In this document: piece by piece, positions 29,927-40,526 of the stretch | How the letters are laid out: each line of letters starts with the position of its first letter | How positions within the stretch are numbered: position 1 is the stretch's first letter | NCBI GenBank assembly: GCA_951394045.1 | Contig: OX595987.1 | Coordinates: forward strand, 3,348,001-3,412,000 | DNA length: 64,000 bases | Direction of reading: 5' to 3' | From: Nitzschia sp. DOCU1 | Lineage: Eukaryota; Bacillariophyta; Bacillariophyceae; Bacillariales; Bacillariaceae | Position numbers and translations under genes: made by a program | The notes under the pieces: model-generated | Database searches by the model: none | What the model saw: the letters and a program-made list of their open reading frames with translations, nothing else | Told to the model about the DNA's origin: nothing

Positions 29927-31315
29927 ATGGCAAAGATTGTGAGCCCTACGACGAGAAATAGCAGCCGGGGTGAGAGTGCTCGGGCCGCAAAGAAAGAAGC
30001 AAATAACAATGCGAGAAAAAGTATTACCGCCTGCATGAATATGATTTCGAAGGCATCGGCTTTGACCACAAAAGGATACGAAAGGCACCATGTGAAGCAT
30101 GACTATCATGACTATTCACGTGTCACGAGCATCCCCAGCCAGATTGAGCTTGAGGCAGCTGCCAAGGCCTCTGGTGGTGTAAACAACCCTTTCCCCACAA
30201 TTCTTCATAAACTGCTGTCGGAAACCGAGCAGCTGGGGTTTGAAGATATCATTTCGTGGCAGCCCCATGGGCGATCCTTTCTCATTCACAAACCAAAAGA
30301 CTTTGTCAAGGAAGTCGTTCCAAAGTATTTTCAATCGACCAAGCTCTCTAGTTTCCAACGCCAGCTTAGCCTCTACGGCTTTGTGCGTTTAACGAATGAA
30401 GGGCCCGACAAGGGGGCATATTACCACGGTAAGCAAAGACAAGATCGCACAATCTTGTCAGTGGTGTAAAATATGAGGAAGTCTGACATGATCTTGTGGA
30501 TCTTCTTCCTTTGTTCTTCCTCAGAGCTTTTCTTGCGTGGACGATCTTTCTTGTGCACGAAGATCCAACGAACACGGGTGAAGGGGACTTGGGTTCGAAC
30601 TTCATCTTCTCCCGAGTCCGAGCCAGACTTTTATGCAATGGACCCCGTGACCGCTTTGAATGAACAGAGATCAGGGTCGTCGAGTGATGGCAACTCTGTT
30701 ATTGCCACGGAGGACCTGGATCGTATGGCGAATACCGCAGCAGCCTGCGTAACTCCCAAGTTGGCACCTCGCGCCGAGCAGGTGACATCTGATAGTCAAT
30801 TCCATCCGGAGTCGACAACTCTAGAGCCATCATGCGCTGCTGTCAGCATTTCCAGCAGCTCAAGTGTGGCCTCGGATACTGGAATTGCACCACCGTGCAC
30901 CTCTTCTTCATCGAGCATCTTTTTCGGCCTGCAGCCACCACCTTCTCTACCTTCTTCTAATCATCTGAGCAGCAGCATGATTGAGAGCTCGTCCGATTCA
31001 AACCTGTCATTCTTTAAGGATGAAATGGCATTCAGCAGTCTCAATCTTCCTTCCCAGTTCTCTACAACCCATGGCGCAGAATATGGTGGTACAGGAATCA
31101 GCACCTCCCAAGAACCGTTTTCGTGTCAGTACCCCCCCCAGTCACATAAGCTCCTTTGTCGCCCCCGAGACATGCCATCCTTGACGGAGCTAAGGGCACT
31201 GTCCTACCCGGCGATCTTTGACGACGACGACCTTGGATCATTCCTACGAGAAGTGGACCTTGGACTGGAGCTCGAAATGGCGGAAGATTTGTTGATTCAA
31301 ACTGCATCCATTTAG
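29927..31315 (+). CDS. Heat shock factor (HSF)-type transcription factor
   Basis: DNA-binding transcription factor of the HSF family, greatly expanded in diatoms. Two exons, 29927-30428 and 30525-31315, with a 96-bp intron inside the DNA-binding domain; 430 residues. The HSF domain spans about 85-190: NPFPTILHKLLSETE, IISWQPHGRSFLIHKPKDF, then the recognition helix region STKLSSFQRQLSLYGFVRL, and after splicing YYHELFLRGRSFLCTKIQRT. Unspliced translation ends early, so the intron matters. The C-terminal half is Ser-rich and unstructured, ending in an acidic helical segment (DDDDLGSFLREVDLGLELEM) that looks like an activation domain. No HR-A/B trimerisation coiled coil is obvious. Confidence 0.93.
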
Positions 31316-31526
31316 ATGAATCAGCCAGACAGAATCCGGTCTTCTCTAACATTTTTGTTGCGCGTATGATGTATGATGCTTGCATGCAAGCCTACGAACA
31401 CACGATTGATATATCACATGGATAAAACTCGTGCTACTAGAGGCAATAGTAATATTGGGTATATGCGACTAATCTACACTTTCATGGCAACTTCAGCAGT
31501 AGCGTAGCTGTCTCGATATTAATGGG

Positions 31527-33419
31527 TCACGTCTTGCGTCCCTTTTTGTCACTACTGTCATCCCCGCCTTGGTCACCTCGGTTCGAATTTGGCAACGATG
31601 CCCGTCGGACGATGTTTCCAATTGCCTTCGGCAACGAAAATCTTTTGGTTTTGCCTATACCTGGTGACTTCGGGGGACGATACCCCGACGCCTGTGATAT
31701 TTCAGCACTATCAAGTGACGCGCTATGAACGAGACGCTTGGATGTAGTGGATATACTCGCGGGGGCGGGAGGAGCAGGCCCCGCGCCCACCTGGCTTCCA
31801 TCTTTCATTTCGGGAGGATCCATGGGTGGCGGCGCAGCAGGGGCCACCTGCTGTTCTCGCGTCGAATCGTCATTGCTTTCGTGTTGCAATTGAATAGCTG
31901 CTTCTACTTTGTTCGCTATGGGAGCATCGTCAGGTTTGCCAGATTGTCTGTGCAGACGCAGGGACTTTTGGCGTTTCTCTTCTTGCAATTCATACAGGGT
32001 TCTGCCCACCGAATCAACATTGCCTTCTCGGCGCGGGGTTCCCAAGCACCACATAAAGGTAGGTGATGCAGCGATCGATGTAATATTGACGTGTGCCAGA
32101 CAATCCACTCGCTGGGGCAAGCCAATATTGTGGGAGGAATCAAACGACTGAGAATGAAACATCCTTAATGTGGTCTTGGCGGGGAGAACCTCCGGTTCGG
32201 CAAAGGGCAATTGATCAGGATCCAACTTCGGCACTCCAAGATTGCCAACATCGTTGCACCCCCAGACATAAAGGTGCCCAGTGGAGCTGAGTGCCATGGA
32301 ACAGTTACCAGTGGCGTGCACTGACACGATTTTCGGTACCTGAGAGAGGGCTCCCGCTGACCCCGCCGACAGGTCGGACGCGGATTCGGAAAAGGTCGTA
32401 TCGCCCGAATCTTGCTTGAGCTTTTGCTGCGATTTCCATTCTCTACCTGCCTCAATGGCCACAAAATCCAAATCCCCAACAAGCTTTGGTTTGGGGTTCA
32501 TTTGGATGATGGTTCCAGTGCCCAATTGACCCTCGAAGCCGCTACCGAATCCAAACACCCTGCCACCTCCAGTCAATGCTAGAGTGTGAGTATCTCCAGC
32601 AGCAATATCTACTATTTGCACTTGACTGAGGGACTCCACCTGTTTCGGAGGGGCCACTCCACCTCGGCGGCGCGTTAAAATGCCGCACTGTCCGTATTGA
32701 CACGCTCCCCAGCTGTATACTTTGCCATCTTCGTCCAGAGCCACGGAATGTGACCTACCAGCTGCTACTTTGATCATTTTAGGCGGTTGAACTGTTTCGA
32801 ATCGAACCCGTTGTGGAACGCACAGCGTCGGTGGATCTCTGGTAGGCTTGAATCCACATTGCGCATTTCGATTGCATCCCCACGTATACACTGCCCCAGC
32901 CTGCGTGACGGCCATGGCATGCCAGTATCCAGCGCTAATAGCAGCAATAGGAGCCCCTACTACATGGGGTAAAAGTGATTCAATCACCGTAGGATGCTGC
33001 ACAAACGGGGCCGAATCTCCACCCAGAGCAAGTTGTCCAAAATGACCAGCTCCCCAAGAACAGACTGCGAGTCCTCCTTCCATTCTAGCCAGGCCGAAAT
33101 GCCGACCAGCTGCAATCTCGACACATTTCAAGGGTAACTGGATCTCCGTCAGGCTTAACGAGGGGAGGACCTTTCCATGCAATGTGCCACAAGTGTAAAC
33201 TTTGCCACGGCCCGTCAGAAAATGAGAACTTCCGGACGACGTTGCAATTTGAATGAGTTCGTCGTTCTCGTCATCCCAGGGAGCTGATTCGAGTTGATAG
33301 CAACCCACTTCCTTAATCTCGCCTTCTGCGTCTTTGTGGGGTAATGTTGTACTCTTCGCTGAGCCCATATTCAGATTGTAGTTGACGCCAAAGCCAACAA
33401 CACATTTAGTGGGTGACAT
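31527..33419 (-). CDS. RCC1-repeat (beta-propeller) protein
   Basis: 630 residues from the ATG at 33419 (MSPTKCVVGFGVNYN); a 15-codon upstream extension to 33464 is possible. Several RCC1 repeats fill about 1-460, each with the W/F-G-x-x-xx-GQLG core: CSWGAGHFGQLALGG, YTWGCNRNAQCG, YSWGACQYGQCG, FGFGSGFEGQLGTG, YVWGCNDVGNLGVPK. RCC1 propellers act as GTPase exchange factors or protein scaffolds. The C-terminal third is low-complexity, Pro/Ser-rich and basic (KTKRFSLPKAIGNIVRRASLP), without a known domain. Single exon, convergent with the HSF gene. The partner is unknown. Confidence 0.88.
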   Translation of the reverse strand: MSPTKCVVGFGVNYNLNMGSAKSTTLPHKDAEGEIKEVGCYQLESAPWDDENDELIQIATSSGSSHFLTGRGKVYTCGTLHGKVLPSLSLTEIQLPLKCVEIAAGRHFGLARMEGGLAVCSWGAGHFGQLALGGDSAPFVQHPTVIESLLPHVVGAPIAAISAGYWHAMAVTQAGAVYTWGCNRNAQCGFKPTRDPPTLCVPQRVRFETVQPPKMIKVAAGRSHSVALDEDGKVYSWGACQYGQCGILTRRRGGVAPPKQVESLSQVQIVDIAAGDTHTLALTGGGRVFGFGSGFEGQLGTGTIIQMNPKPKLVGDLDFVAIEAGREWKSQQKLKQDSGDTTFSESASDLSAGSAGALSQVPKIVSVHATGNCSMALSSTGHLYVWGCNDVGNLGVPKLDPDQLPFAEPEVLPAKTTLRMFHSQSFDSSHNIGLPQRVDCLAHVNITSIAASPTFMWCLGTPRREGNVDSVGRTLYELQEEKRQKSLRLHRQSGKPDDAPIANKVEAAIQLQHESNDDSTREQQVAPAAPPPMDPPEMKDGSQVGAGPAPPAPASISTTSKRLVHSASLDSAEISQASGYRPPKSPGIGKTKRFSLPKAIGNIVRRASLPNSNRGDQGGDDSSDKKGRKT

Positions 33420-34107
33420 GGTTGACGTTGTTATGGTTCTCTCAGTATAAAAATCAAAAGACAATATGCGGGTGGGGTCAAAATCGACAGTTCAGGGGTT
33501 CGAGAGTAATATCGCAAGAACAGGAGTATCAATTTGATACCCGAATGACCTTTTGGTATCTAATACTTCGTTCGGAAGCCAAAGATTGACAATCTTCTCC
33601 TCAAAGCTGCTTCTTCTTCAAAGGTAGTTGCGCTGCAGAATTTCTCCGAGCGATCTTTGTTTCATGTACGCTCTGCATGAACGATGTTCTATTTGTTAAT
33701 AATGGAGTTATTCAAATACTGATAGATTTGTTTTCGTTGCCATCATTATCAGATCCACGGACCGGCGTTGCGGCGGTGATGGAGAGGGGTCTCGCTGTCA
33801 TGGTGCCCTCCCGCCAAAAGACATAAAAAGACGCGAGCCAAGCGGCGCGACGGAGGAAAAGGTGAGGTGCAAATATGGTCGTCTGAGTCGGACTTCTCAT
33901 TTATATAGAAGCGTACGCCGGACAGACTCTCACACGTCATCAGCGTGGTGTCAAAAAAGATTTGTGCATATCCACATCATATCCTTCCATCGCAATAGAT
34001 CTGATTGCGTAGGCGAAATGGAGCTTCCATAGTTACAGATCATTTCCACCTGTTTTTCTTTAACTCTCGATTCATTTGTTTTAGATCTTGCTTATAGCTC
34101 GAGGGAA
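33420..34107. promoter_or_regulatory. Divergent upstream region, RCC1 protein / lumenal protein
   Basis: About 690 bp between two divergent starts. Short minus-strand frames near 33712-33940 have no motif. Confidence 0.4.
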
Positions 34108-34929
34108 ATGATGCAAATATCCAAACACGTCCTGATATTCTGGATCTTCATCGGCGGCCGCCGCCTCGCTTATTCGGGTCGGCATCATCAAGCGCTCGCT
34201 TTTCTCCAAGGCGACATTTCGACCAGAGAAAAGCGACAACAAGGTCGTGTAAATTTGTCGAAATCTACAACAAACACCATGTTGACAGCAAGTCGGCGTG
34301 ATGTTCTTCGAACGACGCTTGCGGAGGCTTTGTTTGGCGTCACGCTCTTGTCGTCGTCGTCGTCATCGCTGCTGCTACAACCATCCGTGGCGCACGCCAC
34401 CGACGCAACTTTGTCGACACCACCCATTACCGGTGAAACAGTGATTGTCAAAGGCCGAGTGACTGTAGCTAGTACAGATGCGCTGGCAGCACAAGAAGCC
34501 TCGTCTGGCGGCGGTGCCGCTCTTTACATTACGTGTCGACCCGACAAGGCCGACAATATTCCCCTTGCCATTTTGAATGGTTCCCGAGGCAAGCCACCAC
34601 CAGTTCTTTCGGCTCGTATTCCCAATCCTAGTTTTCCATTCGATTTTGAGTTGACAATACCCCGACATTTGACATTGGAAGGTGCCTGGGATGGAATTTC
34701 TCCACCTGAAACCATGCAACCTCCCACACATCGGGATCAGCTGTGGTGGAACCAAATGGATTTGATTGTGAGTGCTAGGTGGGATAGTGACGGAGTGGCA
34801 GCGACGAGATCCCCGGAAGACTTGGTGGGGCGAGGAGTTTGGAGCTACAAGGAAGATGAGTCTGTGGTGGAAGTAATGTTGACCGGACGTGGGGCGTTTG
34901 GAAAATTTGCGACTGGTGGAAAGAAATAA
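34108..34929 (+). CDS. Predicted thylakoid-lumen protein with CcmH/CycH-C-like domain
   Basis: 273 residues. Tripartite targeting: an ER-type signal (VLIFWIFIGG), a plastid-type transit region near ALAF-LQG, then a twin-arginine leader (SRRDVLRTTLAEALFGVTLL) ending VAHA-TDA, typical of Tat substrates of the thylakoid lumen. The mature domain starts with GETVIVKGRVTVAS and holds ALYITCRPDKADNIPLAILN, then SFPFDFELTIPRHLT, resembling the C-terminal beta domain of CcmH/CycH cytochrome c assembly proteins (VFARA-PLAVLR-FPVxFxL pattern). That resemblance is by eye. Single exon; the polyserine run (SSSSSSLLL) lies in the Tat leader. Confidence 0.72.
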   Translation: MMQISKHVLIFWIFIGGRRLAYSGRHHQALAFLQGDISTREKRQQGRVNLSKSTTNTMLTASRRDVLRTTLAEALFGVTLLSSSSSSLLLQPSVAHATDATLSTPPITGETVIVKGRVTVASTDALAAQEASSGGGAALYITCRPDKADNIPLAILNGSRGKPPPVLSARIPNPSFPFDFELTIPRHLTLEGAWDGISPPETMQPPTHRDQLWWNQMDLIVSARWDSDGVAATRSPEDLVGRGVWSYKEDESVVEVMLTGRGAFGKFATGGKK

Positions 34930-34946
34930 CGTCGCACTCCAATTGG

Positions 34947-34956
34947 CTACCGGTAG
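34947..34956. repeat. CTACCGGTAG palindrome
   Basis: Perfect copy between the convergent stops at 34929 and 35018, followed by TAG. Confidence 0.5.
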
Positions 34957-35017
34957 TAGTGGTATGAAAATTGTAGCTACTTTTTGCATATTTATCTTTC
35001 GTCACATCGGCATCAAT

Positions 35018-36602
35018 TTACAGGGCCCCAGCAGGATCGTGGCGGTATTGAACCGAGAACATTCCAGGATCTTGTTGCGGCATTCCTTGTCCATAAAATG
35101 ACATGGAGGGAGTCTGTTGCATCGCTTGCTGTGGGTTTGGCGTGACCACGGGCTCTGTATTGATGCGAGGCTCCGAAGGTATAGGCTGATGATACTGCGT
35201 CGACCCAGCGGCCGGGGAGGATACGGAGGATTGACCACCTTCTCCAATGACATTGGCGTTTCCATCCAACTGAACGCGCTCCAGTTGAGGAATGAGAGTG
35301 GCCCAGATTTGCTCCATTTTCTTATTGTATTCAACTTGGAGCTGAATGTACTCGAGGACAGTTCGCCTCATATCTTCGGTCGTCTCCCGTTTGAAGCGAT
35401 CAACTTCCCGCAACACTCTTTGACTTACAGAGGCAAAGTCCTCACGGGCCACCTCCGCGGCATCCTGGGCCCTCCTCAACGACATTTCAGTGGCATACGC
35501 CTTGGCTTCCATGCCGAGCTGAGCCCTCAATTTTGCCAACTGCGACTGCTTCGATTCCACATCTTGCAAGCAAGTGCTGAAAGTCAAACGTTTTTCGTGA
35601 CGCTTATGCAACGCCAACTTGACAGAATGGATCATTTTGATCATGTCCACCAGTGGATCTTCAAAATTCATCGCTTCCTGATCCGCATGTTCAGCGCTCA
35701 AGACGGACAAACGATCCGCAGTTTCTCCCAGCTTGCAGAGGGCTTCGCCAAGAGCATCCGCCTCCGACTGGCCTAACAAGTTAAAGGCCAAACCAAACTC
35801 AAAGAGTCCATTCGCCATTTCCTTACCCTTCCGGACCAATCCAGTCGCTTGAGTGGAGACGTTCTTCATTTGCGTATCGAGACCATGAACATATCGTTGG
35901 ATTTCCTCAAAGAGTTCATCCTCTGGCGATCGCACCAAATCTCCCGAAATAGAAGTCTTTGTTTCCGCGAACCACCTCTTGAATCCCTCCTTTTTAGGAG
36001 GAGTCATCATCATTTGAGGCTGAGCCCCCGGATGAGGCATCATCATCATGTTGGATTGCTGCAACACAACATTCGTCTTGGAATGTTTTGCGGCTTGAAA
36101 GGTGACATCATCGGCTCGAAGAAAGGTATCCAAACAAGCACAATCCTGGAGCTCGGGGTGCACCGCTACCCGACGAAGAAAACGCTCCAATTCGCGACGA
36201 CGCGCCTCGACAAAGGCCGGGCTGAAACGACCGACCGGTTGCTTGTCCGGTACGGGAGGGACAATGGCCCCGGCACGTTCCACTTGCAGTCGCTCATGAA
36301 GCCACAAAAAGTCGCTATAACGTCTCAAGACGGCACTAAAGGCTTGCGTGGTCATCATGTCGGCACCAGGAGATCGAACGTCGACACGGTAGGAAGTGTA
36401 TTTGTTCATACCTTCCGAGTGCTGGACCGGATCAGAGACCTGATCAAGAAGTCAATAGTTGAGAATGTGTTTGCTGTCCAGGAGATGATGATGCAACCAT
36501 AGCGAAACGTACCGTGATATGGCTGGCAGCATCCTCGGGCCTTGGTCGTCGCGACATGGCAGCTTGTGGATTCGGTGGTAAACCTCCAGGTCCCATCATC
36601 AT
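35018..36602 (-). CDS. Sorting nexin with PX and BAR domains (SNX1/SNX2/Vps5-like)
   Basis: Endosomal membrane-bending protein of the retromer pathway. Two exons, 36602-36513 and 36439-35018, joined across a 73-bp intron (GTACG...CAG); 503 residues. Exon 1 gives MMMGPGGLPPNPQAAMSRR and the start of the PX domain; the PX domain (about 28-150) has the RRYSDFLWLHERL phosphoinositide-binding motif and PPVPDKQPVGRF. A Met/Gln-rich linker precedes the BAR domain (about 210-430), a long coiled coil beginning SPEDELFEEIQRY. The Pro/Gln-rich tail is non-conserved. Without exon 1 the PX domain would lack its first strand. No SNX N-terminal domain is present. Confidence 0.9.
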
Positions 36603-37589
36603 CTTTCTCGTTGCTGTTTTTATTCAAGTCAATTAAAAAGCAGGAATTAAATTCGATCGCTCAACTTGAACAGCTTTACTCTCAAACCTTTTCAATTGCT
36701 CTTGTCGGTAGCGTCCTAACAATGCGCCACAAGTCTTGTTAGCCTTTTGGGCTTTCAAGGCCAGCGGGAATGAAGGTTGATGAGATTGTTGAGAAAGCCG
36801 GACGACGACGACGATGAAAGTCGTGATGACCGAGAACATCTGGTCGCTTCCTCGAGATGGAGTGAAGGGAATGGCGTCGCTGTGCGAGTTCTCGACAAAA
36901 TTCGGTCCCGTAAATTATTCGTAGACTTTGTACTGGGGAGCCGTCTCTAGCCGTTGAGGAACGAAGGGAACTTTGCAGGACTCACTTTTCATTTGGGGGT
37001 TGTCCCCCAAAATCTCGTGCTATTGCGCGCACGTTGGTCGTTTCAAGAGTAGAGGGTGAAGTTTGGAGTATGACAAGTGAAGAGTAAAGGATCGCTCCAT
37101 CATGGTGTAGTTTCGAGTCAGTCACAGAGTACCAACGGTATCGGAGGTGAAATACTACTGGTAATTTTCTAACACATAGGGAGCGGTGCACGGCAATCTG
37201 ATATTTCTTTCCGATCACTTCGAAAGGTTTCAACCACCAACACAATATTGAGGAAAATAGACTTTTGTTATGGCGCTGTCTTCGTTCTGGCCTCCATTGA
37301 GCAGTCAGGTAACTTTAATAATCTACTCTAGACAGCAACTCTTCGCATCTGTAACGAGGCCAGTCATTATTGTTTGCCCTTCTCTTCGTCTTGTAGCTAG
37401 AGGAGCAACAGAGAACAAGGCTCCTCGCATCGTAGTAGTATGAAATCGCGCTAGTACATGCAACATTGACGACTTGAGCCGTTTTCTAATGCTAGCTACA
37501 TCTAGTAGAGTGAAGGGCGCAGTGACCTCAAGTACGTAAGTCAAGTCAAAAGTCGCATAGTGTAGCCTATTTTACGCAAAGTAGCTATT
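36603..37589. other. Intergenic, no gene recognised
   Basis: Almost 1 kb upstream of the sorting nexin and downstream of the two-TM protein. CTAG/TAG-rich in places; no family-like frame. Confidence 0.5.
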
Positions 37590-38603
37590 TTATATAACAC
37601 CATTCGCTGGTGCAGGTGGATGATATCTCCGCGACGACGTAGTAGACGACGTGGACTCCGTTTTCTTGTTGGACTTGGCCTTTCCCCGAAAGATTCTTCG
37701 CCCAAAGCGAAACGCCGGTTTGATTGCCCTGAACAAAACACTTCGCTTCTTCTTGGCCGGCCGGCCGCCATAGTTGAGCTCCGCATCCTGGTGCTGCTGC
37801 TCATTGGCATTTGTAATAACCCCGTCATCCTCCATGGAAGGTTCATTCGTCAAGAGATAATGTTCATTCCAGTCTCTCTTGAAAAGGTTGAATTCTTCTA
37901 CCACGGCTTTCTTTGCCACTTCCACCACCCGTATTATCTTGCTTCGCATCGGCTTAAATTTGGCATGTTGGCTCAAAATCGTTCGATCAATAAACCACGT
38001 CAAAAACACCATGAACGAAAGAATCAATACCACAGCCACCATGGCTACAAATCCGTAGTTTTCGATAACGAAAAAGGTGAGCAATACTGATACGAGAATC
38101 AACCCACAAAAGACCCCCAGAACGACATGAATCGCCCAGGCTTCAAATCGATCACTCTCTTCTTCCATTTGCTTGTATGCAATAGCGTCGACATTCGACG
38201 TGTGTATTGTCCTGGAGGGCATGGTTGAAAAACCAGGCCCCATAGTAGAAGCTCTTGTTGTAGTGGACGCATCTAGCTGTTCTATCGGCAAGGGAGCTGG
38301 GAGATCTTGGTTGCGAAGTTCGGCAAAGATTGGATCCGATTCCACAGCTTGAATAGTGCCGGGATCGTCGATTCCCGTTGGAGTTTCTTCCAAGACGGAT
38401 TGGAGCACACTGGCATTGGCGCCTCGTCGACCAGGATGATTGCTCGCATCGGCAAGGACGGAGTTTGTGTGTGTGGACGACTCCATGAACTGCGAATTGT
38501 CTATATTGGATTGTTCATCTTCTGAGCTTCCTGTGTGCTCGGTTTCGTATTCCAGTTCACCAAAGAAAGCACGGGACGTATGGTTGGTCGGGGTAACAAC
38601 CAT
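37590..38603 (-). CDS. Two-transmembrane hypothetical protein
   Basis: 337 residues, single exon, no family recognised. The N-terminal 155 residues are acidic, Ser/Thr-rich and probably disordered. Two adjacent transmembrane helices follow (AWAIHVVLGVFCGLILVSVL and VAMVAVVLILSFMVFLTWFI, about 156-208) with a very short loop, so both ends face the same side. After them comes a basic amphipathic segment (KPMRSKIIRVVEVAKKAVVE) and a strongly basic C-terminus (KKKRSVLFRAIKPAFRFGRR). The hairpin arrangement recalls reticulon-like proteins, but there is no sequence signature. Confidence 0.7.
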   Translation of the reverse strand: MVVTPTNHTSRAFFGELEYETEHTGSSEDEQSNIDNSQFMESSTHTNSVLADASNHPGRRGANASVLQSVLEETPTGIDDPGTIQAVESDPIFAELRNQDLPAPLPIEQLDASTTTRASTMGPGFSTMPSRTIHTSNVDAIAYKQMEEESDRFEAWAIHVVLGVFCGLILVSVLLTFFVIENYGFVAMVAVVLILSFMVFLTWFIDRTILSQHAKFKPMRSKIIRVVEVAKKAVVEEFNLFKRDWNEHYLLTNEPSMEDDGVITNANEQQHQDAELNYGGRPAKKKRSVLFRAIKPAFRFGRRIFRGKAKSNKKTESTSSTTSSRRYHPPAPANGVI

Positions 38604-39256
38604 GGTGGATTCAACACTCTTGATTGATTGCCTATTTCAAAGAGATGTGCTTCGTTTGCTAGTCCAGAGAATTTCAAAGCACCATTGTGTTGTGTTTAGC
38701 GCACATCACCAATGCTTTCGCTAGAGCTCTCTAGAGAGAGAGATAGCGTCGTTTCGACGATGACGACGACATCGACCGGCCTGCGTGTGTTTCTGCACGA
38801 GCCAATTTCTCTCGCTGGCACATACATACAAAAAAAACGAAGGGACGGCTCGAGACCGCGCTCGAGAGAGCAAAATAAACTACGGATACGTAGGTTTACA
38901 TTTGTGGCAAGCATCCAAGAAGATTCATTCCTTCTTCTGTCCGTACAACCGTTTTGTCGTATTAGTCGGCAACAGACATTGGGGTGTGTATCATACCTAC
39001 ATATGGCACATATGCGGGTAATTTTAGTTAGAGGGAGTCGATAATTCTGCCGCAGAATAGGGAGGCATGAGAGAGATGAGGCCGAAACTACTACTATTGA
39101 AATAGAGCCAAAAGTCTATTTTGGCAAGTTCTACGACTATCGGTACCAGGTACTTAGTAGAGATCTGTTTTACCAGGTTTGACTTGTCGTACGAGGGAGA
39201 CTTAGCCACTAACTTGCTGCTGCATGCCAATACTAGGCAGACGGGGCGCACCTATT
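38604..39256. other. Intergenic, no gene recognised
   Basis: About 650 bp with CTCTAGAGAGAG-type repeats near 38730. No supported coding sequence. Confidence 0.45.
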
Positions 39257-40135
39257 CTATTGTTGGTCTTCTTCTGTTCCGCGTGATACTCGATAGTGTC
39301 GCCCATGGCTCCCACCCGTTTCGTCAAATGGTAATTCTGCAAGCCTGGGTTCGTTTCGGACGGCCTTTTCCCACAGCGGTGTTGTTTGCAACACTGCTTG
39401 AAATTCATTGGACAGGGGTGCCAAGCAAGTGTGCTGCTGATCGTGGAAAGTAAATTCCATGAACCAGCAATGCAAGGCTAATCGATTCGATCCCTTTTCT
39501 ATTCTCCACCATCGATTGACTTTGGAATCACCATGTTGCGTGTCACCAATGACAGGATGTCCCATGGCAAATGCATGTCGCCGTATTTGATGCGTTCTTC
39601 CAGTGAGAGGCTCACATAATAAAAGAGATGATTGTTCAAATTCACTGCCCGTCATTGTTGCTAACAAGGTAAATTTGGTTTGGGCTGATTTGGTAGTGTT
39701 ACCCACTTTTAATGGCTTGTCGACTAGATATTCCTCATTGGGAAAGCGCCATTTACCACGCACCAGCGCAATGTATTTCTTTTCGCCCTTTCGAATAGCA
39801 GCATCATGTAACATCCCTGCGGTTTCGGCATCAAAGGCGAGCAGAATGGCACCCGATGTTCGATGGTCCAGTCGGTGCACGGGGAAAACCTTGCGGGAAA
39901 GTTGTCGTTTTACAGTACTTGTCAGAACAGGCTGACTTTTGGGAATACCACCACCTCGGTGTACCGTGAGACCTTCTGGCTTATTGACACAGACCCAATG
40001 GTCATGGTATTGTAGGACAGGGATGCGGGGTCGTTGCGGTTTGGGAAACTTAGTGGAGAGGGTGGTGGTGGTGGGAAGTATCCACAGAAGAACGCAAAGC
40101 CACCAGGTGAAAATGAATTTCCAACAAGAAATCAT
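39257..40135 (-). CDS. RluA/TruC-family pseudouridine synthase
   Basis: 292 residues, single exon. Isomerises uridine to pseudouridine in tRNA or rRNA. The catalytic motif HRLDHRTSGAILLAF (about 94-108) contains the essential Asp. Other family blocks: WVCVNKPEGLTVHRG near 48, the KKYIALVRG strand, KSAQTKFTLL, and EPLTGRTHQIRRHAFAMGHPVIGD. No S4 domain is present, and compactness plus the HR-GG sequence fit TruC (tRNA U65) more than RluA-D. A hydrophobic N-terminus (IFTWWLCVLLWILP) suggests a signal peptide and organelle routing, possibly plastid, which is inference. Confidence 0.9.
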   Translation of the reverse strand: MISCWKFIFTWWLCVLLWILPTTTTLSTKFPKPQRPRIPVLQYHDHWVCVNKPEGLTVHRGGGIPKSQPVLTSTVKRQLSRKVFPVHRLDHRTSGAILLAFDAETAGMLHDAAIRKGEKKYIALVRGKWRFPNEEYLVDKPLKVGNTTKSAQTKFTLLATMTGSEFEQSSLLLCEPLTGRTHQIRRHAFAMGHPVIGDTQHGDSKVNRWWRIEKGSNRLALHCWFMEFTFHDQQHTCLAPLSNEFQAVLQTTPLWEKAVRNEPRLAELPFDETGGSHGRHYRVSRGTEEDQQ

Positions 40136-40526
40136 ACCCAGAATATTGTACAGGATTACAATGTGTTTGATGATAACGAATCACAGTTAGAAGAGATAGT
40201 GGTGATGCCAATCGATGATGGTTGGGACGGAACTGTTGAAATTGCCGATAGGATGGGAAAGAAATGAGAGGCGAGCCCACGACGACTTACTGGCCGACAA
40301 AGTCGACTCACTCGAATTGTCGGACCAGTTTGAGTTGATTTGAACAATCCGACTGCTTCAATTCAAAAATCCCCATCGTCTCGCGCAGTCCCATTTGCTT
40401 CACGATGACGCCACATCACCGTCAAGTCATGTCACCGATTTCTTTCGATGACCATGGGCATTTTATTAGATCACTAACTCATCTCATCAGCATTGAAAGC
40501 AACTACCTTGCCACAATCGCTCCAGC
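40136..40526. promoter_or_regulatory. Divergent upstream region, pseudouridine synthase / repeat protein
   Basis: About 390 bp between two divergent starts; TGACGCCACATCA near 40407 is a degenerate CRE-like site. Nothing else seen. Confidence 0.35.
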
